From assembly GCA_016840305.1 (NCBI GenBank), contig JAEOSP010000570.1, positions 1 to 7,584 of the forward strand: a DNA stretch of 7,584 nucleotides. Reading direction: 5' to 3'. Origin of the DNA: Candidatus Hodarchaeota archaeon (GTDB lineage: Archaea; Asgardarchaeota; Heimdallarchaeia; Hodarchaeales; Hodarchaeaceae). This document shows positions 1 to 5,944 of the stretch, one piece after another (the first letter of the stretch is position 1; every line of letters begins with the position of its first letter). A program made the translations under genes and the position numbers. Below the pieces are notes generated by a model. That model ran no database searches. It saw only the letters and a list, made by a program, of their open reading frames with translations, and was not told the origin of the DNA.

Positions 1-1174
1 CAGAATCTTCGTTAATCTTTTCAATTAGCTTCAATCCGAAATCTTTTACAGAATCCATCACTTCTTCTTCGAGATTCTCAATAGTATCCGTTTTCCAGTG
101 CCAATGTGGAGGAACTCCGTCTTCATTTACAGCTAAAAAAGAAAGAACCTTGTACCCACGTACCATTGCTGCTGTGCCATCTGTATAACCAGGTCTAAAT
201 TCTTGTTCATTTATCTTTATGTTTGGATTCTCTTTTTGAACCAACCGTGCCAACTGTAAGAGATCCTTATTTGCATGATGTCTAAAAAATATACCTTCCT
301 TTGAAGCAAATATCGGGTTACCTGCACCAATGTTATCAAAGTTTAAGAAAAAAGCATCTCGATATTGTGATCCATACTTCTTTAAAAATTCTAATATCCC
401 ACCACAACCAGATTCTTCACATCCCGTAAGAACTGAAATCACTTCTGTATTTTGTAACGGATTTTTAGATAATATATTCATTAACTCCAGCACAACAGCA
501 ACTCCAGACGTATTATCATTAGCACCAACTACAACTTCTGATAACGATTGGCGCGTGAGTGCTAGAATGTAAGAATAAATTACTGGAATTGCTAATATCA
601 AACATATGTACCAAGCAATTTCCATAAGTGTAAAGTTGAATACTAAAACGTCATAGAGTTGTCCTAATGACAATAAAATGAAAATGGTACAGTATAAAAT
701 CAAATTTCCTAAAACAAGTTTTCTGAAACCTGCTACCCTAGAAGGATGATGAGCAGAATCCGCTCTTGAAGAATCCATGTGAGCGATCAACAAGATGGTT
801 CTTAAACTCTTTCTTTGAGCCTTAATTTTGCCTATTACATTTTGGCTTGATTGTTTAGGCATGATTCGTGATACAGTTGGCCAGTTGTCGTTCTCTGTAT
901 AAAAAAAGAATATACCCAGAGCTATAAGAGCAATAGAAAGTAATGGCAGAATCATATACAGACCAATTCCTATAAGTACTATAGTAATAGTTAATACATT
1001 AGGCCATGACCAAGTCCACACGGATTTGAAAGGTTGAGTGATAACCTTAATTCCATTTAAAGAGTTAAGATAGCTTGCTATATATTCCGCAGCCTGCTTT
1101 TCCTCCTCAGAAGTTGATTCTCGTGGACCTATATCCTTTGCAATTCTTTCAATATGAGTTTGAATATTTGTCAT
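1..1174 (-). CDS. Membrane-embedded M28 family zinc metallopeptidase (C-terminus cut by window edge)
   Basis: Reading the minus strand from ATG at 1174 gives 391 codons without a stop, running off the left edge. M28 enzymes are aminopeptidase/carboxypeptidase-like proteases with two co-catalytic zinc ions. The metal ligands are all visible: His132-Met-Asp134, the bridging Asp220 in GANDNTSG, the catalytic/ligand pair Glu253-Glu254 in GCEESG, Asp280 in NFDNIG, and His359 in an HWKTDT motif. Hydrophobic stretches lie at about 60-92 (probably a hairpin) and at 152-176 and 183-206. The last two are inserted between the first and second metal ligands, so the catalytic domain is interrupted by membrane helices, unlike soluble M28 enzymes. 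The N-terminal 50 residues resemble the usual helical lead-in of M28 proteins. The start is supported by TCAGGTGA (1183-1190 on the minus strand), 8 bases upstream. It follows the DtxR-type gene by 18 bases and is probably co-transcribed with it. The family is confident; the substrate is unknown. Little seems to be missing, because the final ligand is already passed. Confidence 0.9.
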   Translation of the reverse strand, partial: MTNIQTHIERIAKDIGPRESTSEEEKQAAEYIASYLNSLNGIKVITQPFKSVWTWSWPNVLTITIVLIGIGLYMILPLLSIALIALGIFFFYTENDNWPTVSRIMPKQSSQNVIGKIKAQRKSLRTILLIAHMDSSRADSAHHPSRVAGFRKLVLGNLILYCTIFILLSLGQLYDVLVFNFTLMEIAWYICLILAIPVIYSYILALTRQSLSEVVVGANDNTSGVAVVLELMNILSKNPLQNTEVISVLTGCEESGCGGILEFLKKYGSQYRDAFFLNFDNIGAGNPIFASKEGIFFRHHANKDLLQLARLVQKENPNIKINEQEFRPGYTDGTAAMVRGYKVLSFLAVNEDGVPPHWHWKTDTIENLEEEVMDSVKDFGLKLIEKINEDS

Positions 1175-1182
1175 TGGAAATT

Positions 1183-1190
1183 TCACCTGA
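1183..1190 (-). promoter_or_regulatory. Ribosome-binding site of the M28 peptidase gene
   Basis: On the minus strand the sequence is TCAGGTGA, and its GGTGA core lies 8 bases before the ATG at 1174. This matches the archaeal anti-Shine-Dalgarno sequence well and fixes the start of the M28 gene inside the short gap after the repressor stop codon. Confidence 0.7.
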
Positions 1191-1192
1191 AT

Positions 1193-1900
1193 TTATTTTT
1201 GATCGTCAGTGTTATTCATTGGATCTACATACAATGTTTTTGCTATTTCAATAGGAATCAAATACTTAGTACCTGATATTTCAACTGAAACTTCCTTTTC
1301 TTCCACCTTTTCAACCTTGATCAAGGTCCCAGCTCCTTCAATCCCGTATTTAATCAACGTATTAGCAGTATCGTACGTATGCATAGATACACGATCAACA
1401 ATAACAGAACTTCCTGCGAGTGTTTCAGACAGTGTTTGATCTGAACACTCCCAATTTTCTCCCTCTTTCATTGGGATATGAATTCCGAAGGGAGTTTTTT
1501 TTTCTGGCAGAGCTTCATAAACATATTTGGCCATTGTATCTGATATAGCATGTTCTAATAAACATGCTTGTTCATGAATTATACTAAAGGGAACCTTGAA
1601 TATCTGAAAAAGCATCGCTTCAGCAAGGCGATGATTTCTAGCCACCAATTGTGCAATTTTATACCCTTTAGGCGTTAATCGCACCCCTTCATATTGAATA
1701 TAATCGACATAACCTAGTTTTTCTAATTTTCGTTGAACGATATTTGTTAACTGAGTCTTTGATACTTGCTGTCCTAGATTTTCCAAAATTTCTTTCATTT
1801 TAATATAAGAATCATCATCACATCGTGACACATGGAGATCGTACAAACACTCCATGACCTCTTCTTCGACATCGCGTAATTTACTGTTCTTCGAATGCAA
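1193..1900 (-). CDS. DtxR/MntR family metal-dependent transcriptional repressor with FeoA-like C-terminal domain
   Basis: This 235-residue protein has the three-part build of DtxR/IdeR: a winged helix-turn-helix at about 10-80, a metal-binding dimerisation domain at about 85-135, and an SH3/FeoA-like domain at about 155-225. Family members bind Fe(II) or Mn(II) and then repress metal-responsive promoters. Alignment by eye with DtxR places His90 and Glu94 (ARNHRLAE), His109, Cys113 and Glu116-His117 (HEQACLLEH) at DtxR positions His79, Glu83, His98, Cys102 and Glu105-His106. DtxR Met10 (MntR Asp8) falls at Glu14, so the site mixes the DtxR-type Cys with an MntR-type acid and the metal cannot be assigned. 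The usual CPHG motif reads TPFG (136-139). The start is TTG, chosen because GGAGAG lies 5 bases upstream; the next ATG (Met16) would cut into the first helix. It leads an operon with the M28 gene and diverges from the M24 gene. Confidence 0.93.
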   Translation of the reverse strand: MHSKNSKLRDVEEEVMECLYDLHVSRCDDDSYIKMKEILENLGQQVSKTQLTNIVQRKLEKLGYVDYIQYEGVRLTPKGYKIAQLVARNHRLAEAMLFQIFKVPFSIIHEQACLLEHAISDTMAKYVYEALPEKKTPFGIHIPMKEGENWECSDQTLSETLAGSSVIVDRVSMHTYDTANTLIKYGIEGAGTLIKVEKVEEKEVSVEISGTKYLIPIEIAKTLYVDPMNNTDDQK

Positions 1901-1905
1901 GGTAA

Positions 1906-1911
1906 CTCTCC
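1906..1911 (-). promoter_or_regulatory. Ribosome-binding site deciding the TTG start of the DtxR-type gene
   Basis: The minus strand reads GGAGAG, five bases before the TTG at 1900-1898. This supports initiation at the unusual TTG codon rather than at the internal ATG for Met16, where the winged-helix domain would lose its first helix. Confidence 0.65.
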
Positions 1912-1925
1912 AGGATTCTGATATT

Positions 1926-1943
1926 GAAATAACTAGGTATTTC
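1926..1943. promoter_or_regulatory. Candidate operator: 18-bp near-perfect palindrome in the DtxR-type gene promoter
   Basis: The sequence GAAATAACTAGGTATTTC equals its own reverse complement except for one mismatched pair (positions 7 and 12 of the 18). It abuts the minus-strand TATA-like box and lies before the predicted transcription start, about 25 bases from the repressor's TTG. A dimeric DtxR-type protein bound here would block the core promoter, so autorepression is the obvious inference. I noticed no second copy of this palindrome in the window. The M24 promoter on the other strand begins about 35 bases away. Confidence 0.55.
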
Positions 1944-1951
1944 TTTTATAA
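1943..1951 (-). promoter_or_regulatory. TATA-like box of the DtxR-type/M28 operon
   Basis: The minus strand reads TTATAAAAG. Its centre lies about 47 bases upstream of the TTG start, so transcription would begin near 1921 and give a leader of about 20 bases that contains the GGAGAG site. One end of the palindromic operator touches it. Confidence 0.5.
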
Positions 1952-1976
1952 CTCTAATGATGATCCAAACAGAATA

Positions 1977-1984
1977 CATATAAC
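1977..1984 (+). promoter_or_regulatory. Possible TATA-like box of the M24 peptidase gene
   Basis: CATATAAC would place a transcript start near 2006, giving a leader of about 30 bases to the ATG at 2037, or an almost leaderless message if the TTG at 2010 is used. It overlaps the second of two TATAACTC copies (1947-1954 and 1979-1986). Confidence 0.35.
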
Positions 1985-2025
1985 TCAAACTTGATGTTAG
2001 GAAAATCCATTGAATATTAATGTAT

Positions 2026-2030
2026 GGGTG
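2026..2030 (+). promoter_or_regulatory. Ribosome-binding site favouring the ATG start of the M24 gene
   Basis: GGGTG lies six bases before the ATG at 2037. It favours this start over the in-frame TTG at 2010, although an AGGA at 1999-2002, seven bases before that TTG, keeps the longer form possible. Confidence 0.45.
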
Positions 2031-2036
2031 CTTGTC

Positions 2037-3257
2037 ATGAGTGAAGGATATTTACCAATTGATACAAAATTAGAAATCATAAGAGAAAAACATGCAGAAT
2101 TGCCTAAAATTATGCAAGAAAACAATATTGGATGTTGGTTAATTTTTGCTCGAGAGACAGCTACTACTCCTGATTCTTCAATGAACTTCGTTGTGGGATC
2201 CGACGTTGTTTTAGAATCAGCTTTTATTTTTGCTTTTAAGAATCAGAAATTCCATAAAATCGCTATTGTCGCGAATTTTGATGCTGACAATGAGCGAGAA
2301 AAAGGAATTTGGGATGAAGTAATTGGATATCTTGAAGATATAGAACCCTTCCTAGTATCAAAAATCCAAGATTTAGAGCCTCCAACAATTGCATTGAACT
2401 TTTCGCTGGATGATTACTCTGCTGATGGTTTATCCCATGGAATGTTTCTTTTTCTCCAAGAAATACTGGGAAACTATCAAGATCGTTTCATAAGCGCTCA
2501 AAAAATAATCAACACGATTCGAGGATGCAAATCAAAAACTGAACTTGGAATAATCAAGCGAGCTTGCGAAATTACGGAAGAAATTAATGATAAAATGACT
2601 GAAAGCATGAAAGTAGGAGTCAGCGAAGCTGAAATACAATCTAATTTTCATGAAGAGGTGGCTAGAAGAAAATTAGGATTCTCGTGGCAACGCGAACAGA
2701 ACCCTGCAATCGATGCAGCTAAGGAGAAGGATTTTGGGCATATAATGCCTCAAGCTACTAACTTTATCCAAAAAGGACACACGCTTCATAATGATTTTGG
2801 TATTAAGTTCCATGGATATGGATCTGATCTACAACGCATGTGGTTCTTTGGAAGGAAGGAAGAATTACCTGAAGAATTACGACATGCCATGGACACCGTT
2901 GTAAATGCAATCCAACTTGCAGCAAGCAGTATTAAACCTGGGATGCAAGGATTTGAGATTGATAAGTTGGCAAGAGAGTACATTGTATCACAGGGCTATG
3001 AAGAATATAAACACGGACTAGGTCACCAAGTAGGGATAATGGCTCATGATGGAGGTTGCCTTTTAGGCCCTCTCTGGCCTAGATACGGTAATACACCTAA
3101 AAAAGTTATTAAAGCAGGGCAGGTGTTTACACTTGAACCAAACGTGAAAACTAGAAATCATGGTATGGTTTCTATGGAAGAAATGATTGTAATTACTCCA
3201 GAAGGTTGTGAATATCTCGTAAAACCGCGTACTGACTTCATATATAAGCCACAATAG
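2037..3257 (+). CDS. M24 family metallopeptidase (Xaa-Pro dipeptidase/aminopeptidase-like)
   Basis: From the ATG at 2037 the protein has 406 residues, close to the usual length of prolidase/aminopeptidase P relatives. The N-terminal creatinase-like domain covers about 1-160, and the C-terminal pita-bread catalytic domain about 165-400. The five ligands of the two-metal site (usually Mn, Co or Zn) are present: Asp253 and Asp264 (in DFGIKFHGYGSD), His330 (KHGLGH), Glu367 (TLEPN) and Glu381 (SMEEM). The enzyme should therefore be active, most likely cleaving an N-terminal residue before proline in cytosolic peptides; the exact specificity cannot be read from the sequence. The start is a choice: GGGTG (2026-2030) lies six bases before this ATG, while an in-frame TTG at 2010 would add nine residues (MNINVWVLV) with weaker support. 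There is no signal peptide. It is transcribed away from the DtxR-type gene and may share metal control with it. Confidence 0.92.
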   Translation: MSEGYLPIDTKLEIIREKHAELPKIMQENNIGCWLIFARETATTPDSSMNFVVGSDVVLESAFIFAFKNQKFHKIAIVANFDADNEREKGIWDEVIGYLEDIEPFLVSKIQDLEPPTIALNFSLDDYSADGLSHGMFLFLQEILGNYQDRFISAQKIINTIRGCKSKTELGIIKRACEITEEINDKMTESMKVGVSEAEIQSNFHEEVARRKLGFSWQREQNPAIDAAKEKDFGHIMPQATNFIQKGHTLHNDFGIKFHGYGSDLQRMWFFGRKEELPEELRHAMDTVVNAIQLAASSIKPGMQGFEIDKLAREYIVSQGYEEYKHGLGHQVGIMAHDGGCLLGPLWPRYGNTPKKVIKAGQVFTLEPNVKTRNHGMVSMEEMIVITPEGCEYLVKPRTDFIYKPQ

Positions 3258-3270
3258 AAAACAATCAATA

Positions 3271-3303
3271 CTTTCGCTTTTCACCTATTTACTTTCTTTC
3301 TGT
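3271..3303 (+). terminator. Pyrimidine/T-rich tract after the M24 gene
   Basis: Beginning 14 bases after the M24 stop codon, the strand carries repeated short T runs (CTTT, TTTTC, TATTT, CTTTCTTTCT) without an obvious hairpin. Archaeal RNA polymerase can terminate on T-rich stretches alone, so this is a plausible terminator. Confidence 0.4.
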
Positions 3304-3691
3304 AATATTTCCAGATTACTAAGAATAGGAATATTTGAATTTCCAACAATAGATTTTGCAATAATTAGAAAGCATGAAGTAAAAAGCAATAACCAATTAT
3401 TTCGTCGAACTACTAACACTGAAATGAATTTAAGAATTTCCATCATGAAATATCATAAATTGGAGTTGTATTGCTAGATTTTTAAGTATTGACTTAGACC
3501 GATATTCAGTTGAAATCATCAGGTGAATAACCAAAAACAAGAAGTTAAAAGTAGCTATCAATAGGATTGCCTAATATTCCTTTACAAACCTGATATAAGT
3601 TAATGGGACGATTGTTATTGTTTCCGGCTATTTTTAACCTTGGATACAGTTTCATAATATGGAAATAAAAAAAAGCTCGGATAGAAAAACC

Positions 3692-3706
3692 AGAAAAAAT
3701 ATTTAA
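3692..3706 (+). promoter_or_regulatory. Promoter of the longin-like/7-helix gene block (purine-rich BRE-like plus TATA)
   Basis: AGAAAAA is followed directly by ATATTTAA, an arrangement like an archaeal BRE plus TATA box. Transcription would begin near 3728-3732, only about 12-16 bases before the GTG start. This fits the lack of a good Shine-Dalgarno sequence there. Confidence 0.5.
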
Positions 3707-3743
3707 TGTATATCAGTTTTTCGATAATGTTGTGTGATTTCTC

Positions 3744-4232
3744 GTGGTTGAGCTTCAAGGCTTTGTAGGATTATGGATTGTTGATAAAAATTCAGGCATC
3801 CCAATCTCCTCCTTAGAACTTGGTCTTGAATCAATTGATTCTGTATTATTCGGCGGATTTTTAGTCGCATTGAGAGGAATGGCTACTGATTTTAAAATTG
3901 GCCAATTAACTTCATTTCAGACTGATTATGCAAATCTTCTTATTACTGGATCTGAGGACATTCTTTCCGTAATCGCAATCACACGAGAAACAAATTCCGA
4001 CTGTTGGTATCCTACATTATTAAAAATCAATAATCATGCAGAAGCATTCTATCGTAATTATCAAAAAAAGGAAAGGATAGTTGATACCGAACTTGATGAC
4101 TATCTTGTTCCTGAATTCAAACGAATAATTATGAATAACATAAATTCAATCAGTAGGGTTTCACGTGAAGACTGTTCACCTAAAAAGAAGGAAACAAGTT
4201 CTGAAAAATTAAAAGACAGTGGTTTATGGTAG
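3744..4232 (+). CDS. Stand-alone longin-like domain protein (Asgard-type small regulator)
   Basis: This protein has 162 residues and starts at GTG; an in-frame TGA at 3735 rules out an earlier start. By eye the secondary structure follows the longin order: strands at about 6-16 and 19-27, a long helix at 33-50 (VLFGGFLVALRGMATDF), three strands between 52 and 81, and helices at about 88-107 and 116-135. A polar, lysine-rich tail (137-162) follows. Starting with strands before the first helix argues for longin rather than Roadblock/LC7, but the two folds are related and I cannot exclude the latter. Such proteins act in the cytosol as regulators or scaffolds for small GTPases and in membrane trafficking; stand-alone copies are abundant in Asgard archaea. 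No catalytic residues are evident. Its stop overlaps the start of the 7-helix gene by 7 bases, so the two are translationally coupled and may form a complex at the membrane. Confidence 0.65.
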   Translation: MVELQGFVGLWIVDKNSGIPISSLELGLESIDSVLFGGFLVALRGMATDFKIGQLTSFQTDYANLLITGSEDILSVIAITRETNSDCWYPTLLKINNHAEAFYRNYQKKERIVDTELDDYLVPEFKRIIMNNINSISRVSREDCSPKKKETSSEKLKDSGLW

Positions 4233-4999
4233 GAAAAAAAATGTTTCAAAATTTACTTAGTTTACAACAAACTTCTGATGTTCCTCAACTAGCACTAATT
4301 GCAGAAGGTTCTGCACTAATTGTATTCATATTCTTATCATTAAATCTATTTTTCAAGTGGAGGAAGAATCGTCGAGATGCAACACTGAATTTATTTATGA
4401 GTTTCTTGTTTTATGTATTCGCAGTTTTTATCCTCTTCAGTACAAAATCTCTTGATTATTTCTCAGGGGGTGAGATTGATATCTCTACTATGGGAATTAA
4501 TCTCGGTTATGCTTTCTCCATTATCGGAAATATATTCTTGTATTATTTCACTGAAGATATTTTCTATGATGAAGAAACGAAAATTAAATATTTAAAAGAA
4601 GTTATTACATTTGCTAATGGAATTTCCGTAGGTTTCTTATTTATCTTTATTTTTCAAGTTCAATCGATACCATTTTTAGAGCTCCCAGGTGAATACATAC
4701 CTGCACATCTGTTAATTTGGCATGTTCTCGTTTCAACTGTTGGATTTACAATCCTATTAGTTAAAGCTATTAGTGCAGCTCGTCGAGCAGATAATAGACT
4801 TTCTCGTGCAGGTTTTTCCATGATTGGGCTAACAGCACTATTCGAAATACTTGTATTCGTCTTTTTCTTTCTTGATCGTTTTTCAGGAGGCGGATATACA
4901 ACTTGGTATTTCATTGCTTGGATTTCAACATCCCTAGCTGGTTTAACAGGAATGATTGGGTACTTAATGCCTTCATGGTTCAGGAGAATTTTCGGATAA
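4226..4999 (+). CDS. Seven-transmembrane-helix protein, receptor-like topology, function unknown
   Basis: This 257-residue protein has seven clear hydrophobic segments at about 24-44, 53-73, 88-108, 125-145, 160-182, 194-217 and 226-248. Basic residues cluster after helix 1 (KWRKNRR), after helix 5 (KAISAARRADNRLSR) and at the C-terminus (WFRRIFG). By the positive-inside rule this gives an N-out/C-in layout, as in 7-helix receptors and the 7TM sensor modules of some histidine kinases. There is no attached kinase, GGDEF or other output domain, and no retinal-binding lysine motif that I can recognise in helix 7. Translation probably begins at ATG 4226, overlapping the longin-like gene. ATG 4241 (Met6), with AGGA (4231-4234) six bases before it, is an equally good alternative. 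The coupling suggests that the longin-like protein is its cytosolic partner. The family is not recognised; a sensor, receptor or transporter role remains open. Confidence 0.75.
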   Translation: MVGKKMFQNLLSLQQTSDVPQLALIAEGSALIVFIFLSLNLFFKWRKNRRDATLNLFMSFLFYVFAVFILFSTKSLDYFSGGEIDISTMGINLGYAFSIIGNIFLYYFTEDIFYDEETKIKYLKEVITFANGISVGFLFIFIFQVQSIPFLELPGEYIPAHLLIWHVLVSTVGFTILLVKAISAARRADNRLSRAGFSMIGLTALFEILVFVFFFLDRFSGGGYTTWYFIAWISTSLAGLTGMIGYLMPSWFRRIFG

Positions 5000-5010
5000 A
5001 CTTGTTCCAT

Positions 5011-5030
5011 GATTTTTTTCTATTTAAATA
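5011..5030 (+). promoter_or_regulatory. T-run followed by TATA-like sequence between the 7-helix and Fe-S genes
   Basis: Seven consecutive T bases (5012-5018 region) could terminate the upstream transcript, and ATTTAAATA (5022-5030) could serve as a TATA box for the Fe-S gene. The TATA centre is only about 20 bases from the ATG at 5046, shorter than usual, so read-through from the upstream genes is equally likely. Confidence 0.3.
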
Positions 5031-5045
5031 TTTTAAAAATTATGG

Positions 5046-5879
5046 ATGGATTCTCAATTGCCTAGATCTAGATTATTTATATGGTTATTAAAAAAGGGTT
5101 TTCCTTTACGATCAGTTTTCTCTAGGTTTACACGAGTACCTTTACTAGGGAAAGCATTAGATTATATGATGTTTGATGGGGATGACATTATTTATCTTCC
5201 TAAAGATGATTCTGTTACAATAAAGGTGAATCAACCAATAGAAAGGCATGGTGATACTGTTGTTCCTTCTGATATAGTAAAGCATTTTATTGAAGAAACA
5301 AATTATCATGTTGTAATGAATTGGTGTATCTGCAGATCAGCTTCCTCCTGTAAAGACTACCCCATTGATATCGGCTGTTTATTTTTAGGTGAAGCCGCAA
5401 CTCGAATAGATCCCAATCTTAGCAGAAGAATTACCAAGGAAGAAGCTCTTGAACATGTAGAAAAAGCTCGTAAAGCGGGTCTGGTTCACTTAATCGGGAG
5501 AAATAAGCTTGATACAGTATGGCTTAAGGTTGGTCCTGGTGAGAAACTCCTAACTATATGTAATTGCTGTGATTGCTGTTGCCTTTGGCGTATATTACCC
5601 CATGTATCTCAGGATATTTCAGTTAAAATGCATAAAATGCCGGGTGTAACTGTCACAGTAGATGAAGAATTATGTATCGGTTGTGGATCTTGTGCAGAAG
5701 TATGCTTTGTTAAAGCTATAGATATAGTTAATGAAAAAGCAGTAATAGGGGAACGCTGCCGAGGGTGTGGAAGATGTGTCATTAAATGTCCTCAAAAGGC
5801 AATTACTCTCACAATAGATAATAAAGAGTACGTTCATGAATCAGTTAAGAGAATAGAATCACTTGTAGATGTAACCTAG
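5046..5879 (+). CDS. Cysteine-rich 4Fe-4S protein: N-terminal CxC / CNCCxCCC module plus dicluster ferredoxin domain
   Basis: This 277-residue protein has 18 cysteines in three groups. Residues 94-111 carry C-x-C-x5-C-x8-C within a WCICR...CLFLG block. Residues 172-179 form CNCCDCCC. Residues 210-248 hold two classical CxxCxxCxxxC 4Fe-4S motifs (CIGCGSCAEVC and CRGCGRCVIKC followed by Pro), a bacterial-type dicluster ferredoxin fold. The combination of the first two blocks upstream of a ferredoxin domain recurs in uncharacterised anaerobe proteins as I recall them, so at least two and probably three or more clusters are bound. The role is electron transfer, but donor and acceptor are unknown. 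The first 45 residues are basic and amphipathic without a full membrane helix, which could allow peripheral membrane contact. There is no ribosome-binding site; the ATG at 5046 is the first in frame, and TTG at 5058 is an alternative. It lies 46 bases after the 7-helix gene on the same strand. Confidence 0.88.
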   Translation: MDSQLPRSRLFIWLLKKGFPLRSVFSRFTRVPLLGKALDYMMFDGDDIIYLPKDDSVTIKVNQPIERHGDTVVPSDIVKHFIEETNYHVVMNWCICRSASSCKDYPIDIGCLFLGEAATRIDPNLSRRITKEEALEHVEKARKAGLVHLIGRNKLDTVWLKVGPGEKLLTICNCCDCCCLWRILPHVSQDISVKMHKMPGVTVTVDEELCIGCGSCAEVCFVKAIDIVNEKAVIGERCRGCGRCVIKCPQKAITLTIDNKEYVHESVKRIESLVDVT

Positions 5880-5915
5880 ACCCTACTGTTATCTCTATAC
5901 TTTTCATGAGTAATT

Positions 5916-5924
5916 CTTAAAATA
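5916..5924 (+). promoter_or_regulatory. TATA-like box of the GH4 gene, predicting a leaderless transcript
   Basis: CTTAAAATA is centred about 25 bases before the ATG at 5945, the usual archaeal distance from TATA box to transcription start. No Shine-Dalgarno sequence lies in the right place, so a leaderless message beginning at the start codon is likely. Confidence 0.5.
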
Positions 5925-5944
5925 AGTGGAAAATTATCCCCATT

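Larger units (their letters stand above)
3258..3743. other. 486-base intergenic region without a convincing gene
   Basis: The left end holds the T-rich terminator-like tract and the right end holds the promoter of the longin-like gene. Between them I see no tRNA or other structured RNA signature, no long repeat, and only short open frames. The best of these is a minus-strand frame (3446-3285, about 53 codons) with one hydrophobic stretch but no ribosome-binding site. A weak inverted repeat with 5-bp arms (GAAAT/ATTTC) sits at 3421-3440. The length is unusual beside the tightly packed neighbours, so an unrecognised non-coding RNA or decayed gene remains possible. Confidence 0.5.

Noticed and set aside
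330..572. Plus-strand open frame of 80 codons
   Set aside because: It lies opposite the M28 peptidase gene, whose catalytic motifs are read on the minus strand; the plus-strand product shows no domain or composition of a real protein.
2786..3284. Two minus-strand open frames of 65 and 73 codons (2786-2983 and 3063-3284)
   Set aside because: Both are shadows of the M24 catalytic domain, which has all five metal ligands on the plus strand.
3421..3440. Inverted repeat GAAAT...ATTTC resembling the arms of the candidate operator
   Set aside because: Only five pairs match at the ends and the centre does not pair or contain CTAG, so it is not a convincing second operator.
3285..3446. Minus-strand frame of about 53 codons in the long gap, with one hydrophobic stretch
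   Set aside because: It has no ribosome-binding site, its length is not exceptional for AT-rich DNA, and it overlaps the terminator-like tract; kept only as a possibility under the gap.
4660..5010. Minus-strand open frame of 116 codons
   Set aside because: It is antisense to the 7-helix gene and its arginine/proline-rich product is what reverse reading of hydrophobic codons yields; no ribosome-binding site or promoter was seen.
4903..5091. Plus-strand open frame of 62 codons bridging the 7-helix and Fe-S genes
   Set aside because: It overlaps both recognised genes in a different frame and has no recognisable features.
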